NCBI GenBank assembly: GCA_903911085.1
Contig: CAIWCC010000024.1
Coordinates: 1-37,630, forward strand
Length of the DNA: 37,630 nucleotides
Reading direction: 5' to 3'
Source of the DNA: an uncultured Bacteroidales bacterium
GTDB taxonomy: Bacteria > Bacteroidota > Bacteroidia > Bacteroidales > Paludibacteraceae
Shown: one piece after another, positions 16,728 through 25,846 of the stretch
Numbering within the stretch: the stretch's first letter is position 1
Layout: each line of letters opens with the position of its first letter
Translations under genes and position numbers: made by a program
Notes under the pieces: model-generated
What the model saw: the letters and a program-made list of their open reading frames with translations, nothing else
Told to the model about the DNA's origin: nothing
The model's database searches: none

Positions 16728-17258
16728 ATGACTCGTGTAACCAGTCAATTTACTTTTTGCTCGCCGTCTAAAATTCTTCGCCAAGCAGTAATTGAACAAA
16801 ATAATTTTAATATTACGACTGCTATTTTCAATTTAGGAAACAGTAATATTGAACCTGCAAATACTCTATTTTTAGATGGCATAATATCAAACGCAATAAT
16901 TTCATTGAAAGAAAATATTAGAGCCGAAAAAATAGCTGGACAAACATATGAATATCAATACTTAGACTTAAGTTATTCATTTCCAATTGACGAAATAAAG
17001 CCAACTAAAAAACCTCTAATTCTTGATTTTGGAACAAATGATTTTGAAGTGATTAACAACACATTAACACAAACAAACAAGATGTTAATGCATTTTACGG
17101 TATTTGAAATTATTGCTGCTTGTACATATTACCCAGCATTATTGCTTAATATTTCGAATTCTATAGAGGTCAACAATTACTCCCGATTGGTACTTTGGGA
17201 AAATATAGATTTTGAAAATAAAAAAATAACTCAACAAACACGCATACGAGTAATTTAA
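16728..17258 (+). CDS. Unassigned 176-residue protein, possibly an amidohydrolase without its catalytic barrel
   Basis: I do not recognise a named family. It is cytosolic, with no signal peptide. The N-terminus (1-55) has the beta-rich rhythm and the DGIIS segment (50-54) seen where amidohydrolases enter their barrel. The C-terminus TYYPALLLNISNSIEV...SRLVLWENID (133-161) resembles the AT-NPA-LG...ADLVLWD end of that superfamily. The catalytic HxH and the barrel are missing, and 176 residues are under half the usual length. It starts 57 bp after the DUF4296 gene and ends before a strong terminator, so it probably closes the ileS-to-lspA gene group. The resemblance is a reading by eye. Confidence 0.6.
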   Translation: MTRVTSQFTFCSPSKILRQAVIEQNNFNITTAIFNLGNSNIEPANTLFLDGIISNAIISLKENIRAEKIAGQTYEYQYLDLSYSFPIDEIKPTKKPLILDFGTNDFEVINNTLTQTNKMLMHFTVFEIIAACTYYPALLLNISNSIEVNNYSRLVLWENIDFENKKITQQTRIRVI

Positions 17259-17346
17259 CATACAATGCACTTTTGTATAATGGGTTATTCATTTTTTTTA
17301 CAAAAAAACATCAAGCATATCAATGCAATATGACATCTTACGACAC

Positions 17347-17385
17347 AAAAAGACCGAATACAAATGTATTGTTTTCGGTCTTTTT
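17347..17385. terminator. Bidirectional intrinsic terminator
   Basis: The arms AAAAAGACCGAA (17347-17358) and TTCGGTCTTTTT (17374-17385) give a stem flanked by A and T tracts on both sides. It lies between the convergent 176-residue gene and queA and can serve both. Confidence 0.9.
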
Positions 17386-17407
17386 AAAGTAGTATTTAAT
17401 ATTGTTC

Positions 17408-18457
17408 TTATAATATCAGCATCGCATCACCATACACCCCAAATTTATAACCTTCCTTAATAGCAATATCGTAACCCTTCATCACCAAATCATAACCACC
17501 ATAAGCAGCTGCAAGCATAATAAGAGTAGAATATGGTAGGTGGAAGTTAGTTATCAACGAATTTGCAACTGTAAAATCATATGGAGGGAAAATAAACTTG
17601 TTAGTCCAGCCATCATAAGATTTAATTTTCCCCTCAGTTCCAGCTACTGTTTCTAGGGCGCGCATAACAGTAAATCCTACTGCACATATATTCTGACCTT
17701 TATCACGTGCTTCATTTACAATATCTGAAGCCTCTATTGTAATTGACATTTGCTCAGAATCCATTTTATGTTTTGTAAGATCCTCAACATCAATTTCACG
17801 AAAGTTACCTAAACTCATGTGAGACGTAATAAAGGTTGATTCGATACCCTTAATTTCCATTCGTTTCAATAATTCACGACTAAAATGCATACCTGCAGCT
17901 GGTGCAGAAACAGCACCTTCATTCTTAGCAAATATCGTTTGAAAACGCTCTGCATCGTCGGGCTCTACATCGCGTGTTATGTTTCTTGGTAGTGGAGTTT
18001 CACCCAAAGCAAAAAGCCCTTTTTTAAATTCTTCATGTGTGCCATCGAATAAAAACCTTAATGTACGACCACGTGAAGTTGTATTATCAATTACTTCGGC
18101 TATAATAGAATCATCATCTCCAAAATAAAGTTTATTACCAATACGAATTTTTCTCGCTGGTTCAACCAATACATCCCAAAGACGCATTTCATGATTTAAC
18201 TCACGAAGCAAAAAGACTTCAATTTTCGCACCTGTTTTTTCCTTATTTCCATATAATCTTGCTGGAAAAACTTTGGTATCATTAAAAATAAATAAATCAT
18301 TCTCGTTAAAATACTCAAGTACATCTTTAAACATGCGATGTTCAATCTCACCAGTTTTGCGATGTAACACCATTAAACGAGATTCATCACGATGTTTGGG
18401 AGGATGTTGAGCAATAAGCTCATCTGGTAACTTGAATTTAAACTTTGATAACTTCAT
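17408..18457 (-). CDS. queA: S-adenosylmethionine:tRNA ribosyltransferase-isomerase
   Basis: Transfers and rearranges the ribose of AdoMet onto preQ1 in tRNA, forming epoxyqueuosine at the wobble base of tRNAs for Asp, Asn, His and Tyr. 349 residues, the usual length. Hallmarks are the start [28 protein letters not shown] (23-31), [11 protein letters not shown] (58-68), the [12 protein letters not shown] segment near 180 and the closing YGDAMLIL. It follows truB on the same strand after 207 bp with no strong terminator, so it may belong to the ftsX-truB run. No -7 box match was found in that gap, only a weak inverted repeat near 18484-18508. Confidence 0.95.
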   Translation of the reverse strand: MKLSKFKFKLPDELIAQHPPKHRDESRLMVLHRKTGEIEHRMFKDVLEYFNENDLFIFNDTKVFPARLYGNKEKTGAKIEVFLLRELNHEMRLWDVLVEPARKIRIGNKLYFGDDDSIIAEVIDNTTSRGRTLRFLFDGTHEEFKKGLFALGETPLPRNITRDVEPDDAERFQTIFAKNEGAVSAPAAGMHFSRELLKRMEIKGIESTFITSHMSLGNFREIDVEDLTKHKMDSEQMSITIEASDIVNEARDKGQNICAVGFTVMRALETVAGTEGKIKSYDGWTNKFIFPPYDFTVANSLITNFHLPYSTLIMLAAAYGGYDLVMKGYDIAIKEGYKFGVYGDAMLIL

Positions 18458-18664
18458 ATTCTCTTTTTTATTAAAAAAATGTATATACCTATGACCATGA
18501 AAGGTATAGATTCGTAATTTTTAACCCCTAAAATGATTTAATAATTTCTCTCAATAAAACAACCATCTTTTAACGGTATTATTGTATTATTGAAAAATGA
18601 TAGTTTCTCAACTATTAGCATAAATATTTAATATCATATAAAATATTAATCGACAAATAAATAT

Positions 18665-19357
18665 TTATAGTACTATCGTATCTTCAATATGTTGAATTAA
18701 ATTGTCAATTTGCCAGCAATTTTCAAGCCGTACATCGCCTATTCTAGTTCGTTCCAAACCAATAAGATGAGCTCCACTACCTAGCGCCAAGCCAATATCC
18801 CTTGCCAATGCCCTAATGTATGTACCTTTACTACAAACAACTCGAATTTTGAGAACCTCAACTGAAAAATCTAATATCTCAATTTCATCTATTACCAATA
18901 ACTTGGGCTTCAATTCAACTTCTTGTCCATCGCGTGCATAGTCATAAGCCCTCTTACCATCCACCTTAACCGCAGAGTATGCTGGTGGCACTTGCCATAT
19001 TTCACCCAAAAATTGAGGTATAATTTCTTCTACCAATTCTTTTGAAATATGTTCTGTTGGGAAAGTTCCATCAACAGGTAATTCTAAATCAAAAGATGGT
19101 GTGGTTGCACCCAACTTTAATGTTGCAATATATTCTTTGGTTTGATATTGAAAAGTCTCGATAAGTTTTGTAGACTTACCAGTGCATATAATCATTACAC
19201 CCGTTGCTAATGGATCTAAAGTTCCAGCATGACCTACTTTAAGCTTTTTAATTTTCAATGTTTTTTGCAACTTCCATCTTACTTTACTCACCAGATTGAA
19301 GGAAGTCCATTCTAATGGTTTAGCAACAAATAGCACTTCACCCTTTTCAAAATCCAT
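18665..19357 (-). CDS. truB: tRNA pseudouridine-55 synthase
   Basis: Makes pseudouridine 55 in the T-loop of most tRNAs. In 230 residues, the catalytic D48 sits in HAGTLDPLATGV (43-54), and the KPLEWTSF (13-20) and AYSAVKVDGKRAY segments are in place. It is on the short side, lacking the C-terminal PUA extension of longer TruB proteins. Its ATG overlaps the uppP stop (TAATG), which indicates tight coupling with the upstream gene. Confidence 0.95.
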   Translation of the reverse strand: MDFEKGEVLFVAKPLEWTSFNLVSKVRWKLQKTLKIKKLKVGHAGTLDPLATGVMIICTGKSTKLIETFQYQTKEYIATLKLGATTPSFDLELPVDGTFPTEHISKELVEEIIPQFLGEIWQVPPAYSAVKVDGKRAYDYARDGQEVELKPKLLVIDEIEILDFSVEVLKIRVVCSKGTYIRALARDIGLALGSGAHLIGLERTRIGDVRLENCWQIDNLIQHIEDTIVL

Positions 19358-20151
19358 TATATAATGCTTAAATTTACACCAAAATACAACATAATTAAAA
19401 TTGTAACACCTACCACAATACGATAATATCCAAATGCTTTGAAACCATATCTAGTAACATAACCAATGAAAAACTTAATAGCAGCCATTGCCACAATAAA
19501 TGCAACAACACATCCAATTAACAACAAAAGTAAATTATTAGACACCATTGTCATACCTGCTGGGTCGGTTATCAATTTCAACAATTTATAACCCGAGGCA
19601 GCAGCCATTGTAGGTACAGCTAAGAAAAACGAAAACTCTGCAGCATTTTTTCGAGAAAGTTTGGTAGTCATACCGCCTACAATTGTTGCCATTGAACGCG
19701 AAACTCCAGGTATCATTGCAATACATTGAAAAAAACCTATTTTTAGGGCTCTCTTCCAACTTATAGATTGGTCTTCGATAGGCTTATTAAACCATTTATC
19801 TACAAACAACATAATAACCCCACCAACTACCAACATCACAGCAACAACAACAACATTTTCGAGTAGTTTATCAATGTAATCACTTAATAAAAAACCAATA
19901 ACGCCGGCTGGCAAAAAAGCTAAAATTAATTTCCAGTAAAAATCCCATGTTTGAAAAAAACGCTTCCAATAAAGTACCAAAACTGACAAAATTGATCCAA
20001 ACTGAATTATAACAGTAAATTCTTTTACAAAATCGGTACTTTCAATGGCTAAAAGTTTTTGCGTAATTATCATGTGACCAGTCGAAGAAATTGGCAAAAA
20101 CTCACTCAATCCCTGTACAATTGCAATAATTATGGTTTGAATAATACTCAT
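19357..20151 (-). CDS. uppP: Undecaprenyl-diphosphate phosphatase
   Basis: Inner-membrane phosphatase that recycles undecaprenyl pyrophosphate to the carrier lipid for peptidoglycan and surface polysaccharide. In 264 residues with about eight membrane segments, the family motif runs Q13 xxx E17 FLPISSTGH to H26, and a second motif PGVSRSMATIVGG with the catalytic Arg lies in the middle. The first acidic residue of the E/QxxxE motif is Gln, an accepted variant. It overlaps the DUF3098 gene by four bases (ATGA) and truB by one. Confidence 0.95.
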   Translation of the reverse strand: MSIIQTIIIAIVQGLSEFLPISSTGHMIITQKLLAIESTDFVKEFTVIIQFGSILSVLVLYWKRFFQTWDFYWKLILAFLPAGVIGFLLSDYIDKLLENVVVVAVMLVVGGVIMLFVDKWFNKPIEDQSISWKRALKIGFFQCIAMIPGVSRSMATIVGGMTTKLSRKNAAEFSFFLAVPTMAAASGYKLLKLITDPAGMTMVSNNLLLLLIGCVVAFIVAMAAIKFFIGYVTRYGFKAFGYYRIVVGVTILIMLYFGVNLSII

Positions 20152-20381
20152 GCTTTTTTATCATTTGGTTTATACAAAATAGCGAAAACGATAAATAAAA
20201 AGCCAAAGAACGAGGTCATTGGTCCAATTGTTATACGGCGATAACTGAAAATATCAGGGTTGAATTCTGTTCCAGTTGTTGAACCAGACATTAACACAAA
20301 ACCTAAAACAATAATGAGAAAACCTATAGCAATCAAAATCAAATTGATCTTGCCAAGTGTAAATCTAGTGTTATTTTCCAT
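20148..20381 (-). CDS. DUF3098 small membrane protein
   Basis: 77 residues with two membrane segments (about 13-31 and 52-70) joined by a short loop with Thr/Ser/Gly and a Tyr-Arg-Arg-Ile-Thr segment. It fits DUF3098, a Bacteroidota family encoded between ftsX and uppP. Position suggests a role at the division site or cell envelope, but no function is known. It overlaps uppP in an ATGA junction. Confidence 0.85.
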   Translation of the reverse strand: MENNTRFTLGKINLILIAIGFLIIVLGFVLMSGSTTGTEFNPDIFSYRRITIGPMTSFFGFLFIVFAILYKPNDKKA

Positions 20382-20479
20382 GAATTTAATTTTTACATAT
20401 AGCTTTGATGCTATGCGCGTTTATTTATAATTTTAATTATTTGCTTCTTATTAATGTGAAGTAATCTTACAAAATTTTG

Positions 20480-21358
20480 CTAAACAAAATACATATCATT
20501 TGTATTCATTTTAAGGTATCGTCCTACAGCAAAAAAAGACGATAGTGAAGTTAAAGTTATTCCCAGAAGAATAACTAGAAAACTTACGCTAATAGCAGTA
20601 AATGGGTCAATAAACAAACCGCCTGTTATACCAAATTCAAATTGAATAAACCATACTACTGCAAGCAATAAAAATAATGAAATAACAGCAGCAAATAACC
20701 CATTAAGCATACTACTTATCAGATATGGCTTACGAATAAACCAAGATGTAGCACCTACCAATTTCATTGTATTTATAAGAAATCTATTGGAGTATAGCGC
20801 CAAACGTATTGTATTATTTATTAATGCAACCGAAACAAAAAGTAAAATAACAGCTAGTCCCAACAAAATTAAACTTACTTTCTTTACATTATCATTTACT
20901 AAACTGACAATATCTTTTTGATAAACAATACGATTAATATTTTCGAAAGATTTTAATTTTGACTGAATAGCCGCAACACTATCATTGTTAGCATATTGTG
21001 ACTTAAGCTTAACCTCTATTGAAGCCATCAAAGGGTTGTATCCCAAAAAACTTTGTGGATCTTCGCCCAAATTTTTGATATGATCTTTTAGAGCATCCTC
21101 TTTAGAAATATAATTTACAGTTTTTGCATAAGCTGATGCAAGTAAATATTTCTGAATACGTTGAGCATCTTGATTTCCTACTTCATCATTCAGTACAATG
21201 GATAAATTGATATTCTCTTTCACGGTTCTACTCATATCACGGGCTACAAATAGGAGTAGAAAAACTAATCCAACAAGCAACAACACAAATGACATGCTTA
21301 ATGTAGATGTAAAATGAATATTCCAAAAGCTAGGTTTCATTATTTTTTTATTTTCCAT
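20480..21358 (-). CDS. ftsX: Cell division protein FtsX
   Basis: Permease-like partner of the FtsE ATPase, which controls peptidoglycan hydrolases at the septum. In 292 residues the FtsX layout is clear: TM1 at about 20-38, an extracytoplasmic domain at about 40-160, then TM2 161-181, TM3 216-238 and TM4 254-277. The conserved RFLINTMKLVGAT segment (192-204) lies between TM2 and TM3. ftsE is not adjacent, as is usual in this phylum. It starts 28 bp after the YfhO gene and is followed by DUF3098. Confidence 0.9.
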   Translation of the reverse strand: MENKKIMKPSFWNIHFTSTLSMSFVLLLVGLVFLLLFVARDMSRTVKENINLSIVLNDEVGNQDAQRIQKYLLASAYAKTVNYISKEDALKDHIKNLGEDPQSFLGYNPLMASIEVKLKSQYANNDSVAAIQSKLKSFENINRIVYQKDIVSLVNDNVKKVSLILLGLAVILLFVSVALINNTIRLALYSNRFLINTMKLVGATSWFIRKPYLISSMLNGLFAAVISLFLLLAVVWFIQFEFGITGGLFIDPFTAISVSFLVILLGITLTSLSSFFAVGRYLKMNTNDMYFV

Positions 21359-21386
21359 TGTTATTATTCTTCTTAATATTTGAAAT

Positions 21387-23876
21387 TTAAACTTCGTTAC
21401 TTTTACGTTTAGCTTCTTTTATCGAAATAAATATATATATTGCAATTGACAACAACATTATCAATGAAGATATTAGTGCAATAATATTACCTAATGAGTA
21501 TGATTTTGGAGCAAATCGGAAATCAATTTGATATGAACCCGCTTTTAAAGCCAAAGAGCGTAACAAGTAATTGGCACGAATTATTGGCACCTCAACACCA
21601 TTTATTGTAGCTGTCCAACCCATATCATAGAAAATTTCAGAGAAAACTGCAACTTGGTTGGTAGTTGAACTAAAATTATAAATCAAATGGTTTGGTTCGT
21701 ATTTTGCCAATGATATTTTTGCAGTGCTATCCGGAGTTAATTTTGTTGGCAGTTGTGACACATAGGATTTATCAACAACCATTTCTGTTTTAGTGTTAAT
21801 TTCACCAACCAATTTCATTTCTTCATTAGCATCATTTGCAACTCTAACATTTTCAACAAACCAAACATTTCCATTTGCGTGAGGATTTACAATAGGTGCT
21901 GCTTCTTTGTTGTAAATTAGGTATTTCATATTCAACATATTCAAAACCCCAAGAGAATCCAAGGTATTATTAATAATTTCGGGTGTTGCAGCACGTCCAA
22001 AAGTTGCAAAAAGCTGACCCATTTCCTTCTCAATCTGCATATTAATTAACTCTTGATAACGACGCAATTTTGCTGCATGATAACCACCAATATTTTTATG
22101 AAAATACGAAGGTGTTGCATCATTAAAGATATTCACAGTTGCATCCAAAACTCTGAATTGAGATTTGTCTTGAAGAATAATGTTGTCGGCAATTGATGGT
22201 TTAACAAGATTTTCAATTTTTCGTTTGCGTTTAAAATCATTATCGTTTAAATAACGTTTAGCTACAGGTACAAGATCACCAAGCATTATTATTGCGAGAA
22301 GCACGTACGTGACATTTTTTTTCAACATTCCCTTAGCATACAACCAAATAAAACCCGCTGATACAAGAATAAATGCCAACGAACGAAAAGCGTCTGACCG
22401 AAGCATAGCTGCACGATCCAAAGGTAAAGTTTCTTTCAAAAAAGCATAATCACCTTGAAATTGTGCATCACCAGCAGAAATAAAATTACCAGACAGCGAT
22501 GGAAATAAGCCAAAGAGAAGTGCTATTCCACCTGTAATAGCGGCACTAATTGTAAGCGAACGAATAAGCTTATTTTTATCAATATTTGGCTCAAATACTT
22601 CTTTCAATGCTAAAAGTGCTAACAATGTCATTCCAAAACCAGTTGCAACCAACGTCATTGAAACAGTTCTAAACTTATTATAAAGTGGAACATAATTAAT
22701 GAAAATATCAGTTAGCCACATAAAGTTTTTACCCCATGACAGCATTAATGTAAGTGCAATCATAGGTAATAACCACCACAAAATTCTTTTATCTACCAAG
22801 AAAAATCCAAGCACAAACAAAAAACAAATTATAGCCCCAATATATACTGGTCCAGAAGTACCTGGCTGAGTACCCCAATAAAGTGGTAAACGCATATCTT
22901 TCATCATACTGTCCACATTGGGCACTCCTAAACTTGCAAGTTTCTTACCTGTTTCAGTATCAGGCGTCAAAACTGAACCACTAGCACCACCCTTGAAATT
23001 AGGTATTAATAAAGTCATGGTCTCATCTATTCCGTAACTCCACTGTGTTATATAATCACTGTTAAGACCATGTTGAGAGCTTTGCGTATCCATAGTCAAT
23101 CCATTAGATTCACCACGCATTGTATATTTACCATATTCGTAAGTTGTAATTAAAGCAGTTGCATTTACACCAATAGCTAATACGGCGGCAAATAGAACCA
23201 TTCCGCTCGATTTTAGAAACGAAATATATTCTTTGTTTTTGATACAATAAATGATTTCTACTATTGCAAAAAATATTAGAACAATAATTGTATAGTATAA
23301 TATTTGAACGTGATTGGCACGAATAGCCAAACTTAGAAAAATGAGAGTTACCAAACTACCCAATAGCCGCTTTGATCGAAATGTCATAAAAACGCCACCA
23401 ATTATTGGCGCCATATAAGCAATAACAATGGCTTTGGTATTATGACCAGCCACAAGAATAATAAAATTATAAGATGCAAAGGAGAAAGCAATAGCACCAA
23501 CAATTGCTAACCAAGGATTTACTTTAAAAGCTAATAACAGAATGTAAAAACCAATTAAATACAACATTAAGTTGTATATCATAGGAGGAAATATTAATGG
23601 AATAACATCATAATACTTTGCAATATTATTAGGCTGAGTCATTGATATTTGTAAAGTTGGCATACCACCAAACATAGAATTACTCCAAAGTGTCACATCG
23701 TCGTGTGTAGCATTGTAATCTAGTGTTTCCTTAGCCATACACATCCAGCCTTCAGTGTCACCACCTAACAGTTGTTTGCCTTCTAACACTGGCGTAAAAT
23801 ACAAAAATGAAATACAAATAAATAAGAGAATGGCAGCAATGTGCGGGGTAGATTTGAGCAATAATGGTTTAATCAT
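21387..23876 (-). CDS. YfhO-family multi-span membrane protein
   Basis: Large polytopic inner-membrane protein (829 residues from the ATG at 23876). In Gram-positive bacteria YfhO takes part in glycosylating lipoteichoic acid; the role in Bacteroidota is unknown. There are twelve or more membrane segments in the first 600 residues. The typical early loop LGGDTEGWMCMAKE...WSNSMFGGMPTLQ follows TM1. After a soluble stretch, the C-terminus ends with a family-like FRFAPKSYSLGNIIALISS segment and a last TM. A longer frame begins at 23960, but the predicted promoter at 23923-23930 and the hydrophobic start MIKPLLLKSTPH favour 23876. It is likely the first gene of the run to truB. Confidence 0.85.
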   Translation of the reverse strand: MIKPLLLKSTPHIAAILLFICISFLYFTPVLEGKQLLGGDTEGWMCMAKETLDYNATHDDVTLWSNSMFGGMPTLQISMTQPNNIAKYYDVIPLIFPPMIYNLMLYLIGFYILLLAFKVNPWLAIVGAIAFSFASYNFIILVAGHNTKAIVIAYMAPIIGGVFMTFRSKRLLGSLVTLIFLSLAIRANHVQILYYTIIVLIFFAIVEIIYCIKNKEYISFLKSSGMVLFAAVLAIGVNATALITTYEYGKYTMRGESNGLTMDTQSSQHGLNSDYITQWSYGIDETMTLLIPNFKGGASGSVLTPDTETGKKLASLGVPNVDSMMKDMRLPLYWGTQPGTSGPVYIGAIICFLFVLGFFLVDKRILWWLLPMIALTLMLSWGKNFMWLTDIFINYVPLYNKFRTVSMTLVATGFGMTLLALLALKEVFEPNIDKNKLIRSLTISAAITGGIALLFGLFPSLSGNFISAGDAQFQGDYAFLKETLPLDRAAMLRSDAFRSLAFILVSAGFIWLYAKGMLKKNVTYVLLAIIMLGDLVPVAKRYLNDNDFKRKRKIENLVKPSIADNIILQDKSQFRVLDATVNIFNDATPSYFHKNIGGYHAAKLRRYQELINMQIEKEMGQLFATFGRAATPEIINNTLDSLGVLNMLNMKYLIYNKEAAPIVNPHANGNVWFVENVRVANDANEEMKLVGEINTKTEMVVDKSYVSQLPTKLTPDSTAKISLAKYEPNHLIYNFSSTTNQVAVFSEIFYDMGWTATINGVEVPIIRANYLLRSLALKAGSYQIDFRFAPKSYSLGNIIALISSLIMLLSIAIYIFISIKEAKRKSNEV

Positions 23877-23922
23877 GATGTTGCAATTCGATAGCTGAAA
23901 ACAGTTTTTGTGTAATGTCGTG

Positions 23923-23930
23923 CAAAAGTA
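23923..23930 (-). promoter_or_regulatory. Predicted -7 box for the YfhO-ftsX run
   Basis: The minus strand reads TACTTTTG, matching TAnnTTTG, about 47 bp upstream of the ATG at 23876. No clear -33 TTTG was found. The gap 23877-24197 otherwise holds only AT-rich sequence and the terminator at 24147-24175. Confidence 0.5.
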
Positions 23931-24146
23931 CATCAATATTTCACAATCACTATCGAACAAGCGGTTAAAAATTGTTGAAATGGGTGAGAAAATGATTTGT
24001 ATGACAAATAATCGAATAAAAACAAGTAATTCAAGTAAGATTTCATGTTGAAATACAATTATATATTTAAAACATCAAAATAAAGAATTTAAAAAATTCA
24101 ATATAAACGACTTCAATAATTCAAAATAATGAAGTACACCAAACAA

Positions 24147-24175
24147 AAAAGCCCACTTATAATAGTTGGGCTTTT
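24147..24175 (-). terminator. Intrinsic terminator of the OmpA-family gene
   Basis: The arms AAAAGCCCA (24147-24155) and TGGGCTTTT (24167-24175) are followed on the minus strand by six T. It lies 22 bp past the stop at 24198. Confidence 0.85.
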
Positions 24176-24197
24176 ATTGTTATAGCATTTTGTTTAA

Positions 24198-25523
24198 TTA
24201 TCTACTAAAGAAGAAATCACAGCGTCTGTTCGGACGATACTTATCTCTTGGTTCAATAATTTTACCCTTTCCATTAGGAATAATTCTATTTGCTGGAATT
24301 CCCCAAACTTTAATCATCTCGGCTTTCACAACATCTGATCTGTGTTGACTCAATCTTTGATTGTAAGGTACATTCCCAATATAATCGCAATATCCTCTTA
24401 CTTCAACCATTAAAGTAGGATCAGCTTTCATTTTTGCAGAAACTTTTCTAATGGTAATTAACGCTTCGTCATCTAAATTGATTTTATCAAAATCAAAATA
24501 AACGGCTGGAATATCATCGCCTAAAGAAATTCCACTTATTGCTCCATTTCCATTCAAATTATTAGTTCCAGGACAAGGTGGCAAGCAGTCTGGGAATTTG
24601 ATTGGTTTACCCCAGAAATTTACTGGTGTATTGGCTGGTGTAGAAGAATCTTGGTCTCTGCTATCTGGAACACCATCACCATCGGTATCAGGACCATCGT
24701 TACTCAACGCATTTGCTAAAGAATCTAATTTAGCTCCTTGCAAATCCACCTTATTAGAAAGTTTTTGAAAGGCTGAATCCAATTTATTTAACCTTGCAGC
24801 ATTAGCCATTGCTAAGTCCATTGCTGGATTGGGTGTATAATCACGTGTACTAATATTCCGAACATGTTTTCTTGAAACATAATTAAGCTTATATCTCAGA
24901 AAAAGAGTACCTGAAGCTATATAATCATTTGTAACACCAGCAAAATTCAAGTGTTTAACACCTTCAATATTATCTTTCGTATAAGCAGTGTAACAAGCTC
25001 TTAATCCTAAAGCTATAGATTTTGTAAAATTATATTCTAAAAAAAAACTTACTGGGACCGAACCTGCAATACCACCAGTTGAACTTATTGTATCTATTGC
25101 TGGAGTTACATCGTAATTATAAGTAGCCAAACCAAGACCTAAAGTACCACTAAAGTGTAGCTTTGACCTTGTTTCAGGGAAAATCAATTTTGTAAAATTT
25201 ACTGTTCCATTCAAATTATAATTGGTCAAATCTGTCGCAATGTCAATTTCAGGACTTTTGCCAGTAGCAGCTCTAAGTGGATAATAAAAATAATCTAATG
25301 AAAGACCCCACGCAGGATTTATTGCATATTCTACAGACGCACCCCACATAACTTTTTGCTTGGATGTTGGGAAAAGGTCATATTGATATTGGTTAATATC
25401 ACCATCAAAATAAGAATAACCTGCATGACCTGTAAATGACCAGCGAGTATAGTAAATATTTTTTTGAGAAAATGACATCAAAACATTAGAAAGAATCAAA
25501 ATAAATAGTATATTTCTTTTCAT
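24198..25523 (-). CDS. OmpA-family outer-membrane protein
   Basis: Outer-membrane protein joining the envelope to peptidoglycan. In 441 residues, a signal peptide covers about 1-19 (ending MSFSQ), and a predicted N-terminal beta-barrel spans about 25-220. A linker with a calcium-binding thrombospondin type 3-like repeat, DTDGDGVPDSRDQD, lies near 278-292. The C-terminal OmpA domain (about 335-441) has VYFDFDKINLDDEAL, the peptidoglycan-contact Asp in GYCDYIG and Arg in NQRLSQHRSDVV. It appears monocistronic, with its own promoter candidate and terminator. Confidence 0.92.
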   Translation of the reverse strand: MKRNILFILILSNVLMSFSQKNIYYTRWSFTGHAGYSYFDGDINQYQYDLFPTSKQKVMWGASVEYAINPAWGLSLDYFYYPLRAATGKSPEIDIATDLTNYNLNGTVNFTKLIFPETRSKLHFSGTLGLGLATYNYDVTPAIDTISSTGGIAGSVPVSFFLEYNFTKSIALGLRACYTAYTKDNIEGVKHLNFAGVTNDYIASGTLFLRYKLNYVSRKHVRNISTRDYTPNPAMDLAMANAARLNKLDSAFQKLSNKVDLQGAKLDSLANALSNDGPDTDGDGVPDSRDQDSSTPANTPVNFWGKPIKFPDCLPPCPGTNNLNGNGAISGISLGDDIPAVYFDFDKINLDDEALITIRKVSAKMKADPTLMVEVRGYCDYIGNVPYNQRLSQHRSDVVKAEMIKVWGIPANRIIPNGKGKIIEPRDKYRPNRRCDFFFSR

Positions 25524-25597
25524 TTGTAATAGATTTTTTAAATGATATTTAGTATTTATTCAACATAAAACTACTTGGAACCACTAATAATTGAAGA

Positions 25598-25605
25598 CAA
25601 AGTTA
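25598..25605 (-). promoter_or_regulatory. Predicted -7 box of the OmpA-family gene
   Basis: The minus strand reads TAACTTTG, matching TAnnTTTG, 75 bp upstream of the ATG at 25523. A TGTTTATA about 19 bp further upstream may serve as the -33 element. The rest of the gap 25524-25846 is very AT-rich; its only structure is a twice-repeated AAATACAAATAA at 25741-25764. Confidence 0.5.
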
Positions 25606-25846
25606 AGAGTTTGATTCGTTATTTATAAACATTTTCTTCTTTACAAGTATTACATATTATTACAACAAATGATAATGTATTAGACAATACATTGATATAT
25701 AGCATATTTAATCATCATTATTGAATGTAAAAAAAACAAGAAATACAAATAAAAATACAAATAAATTAGCATTTAATGTAATGAATTACAAAAAAATGAT
25801 ATATTTAGTATCAAAAAAACAAAACATCAATTATATTACTATAAAA

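Noticed and set aside
18458-18664. Possible queA-truB attenuator (TATACCT with AGGTATA, 18484-18508)
   Set aside because: The stem is short and AT-rich, has no T tract, and no preQ1 riboswitch pattern was recognisable.
23877-23960. A 28-residue N-terminal extension of the YfhO protein
   Set aside because: It spans the predicted -7 box at 23923-23930 and is polar with several Cys, unlike the hydrophobic start at 23876.
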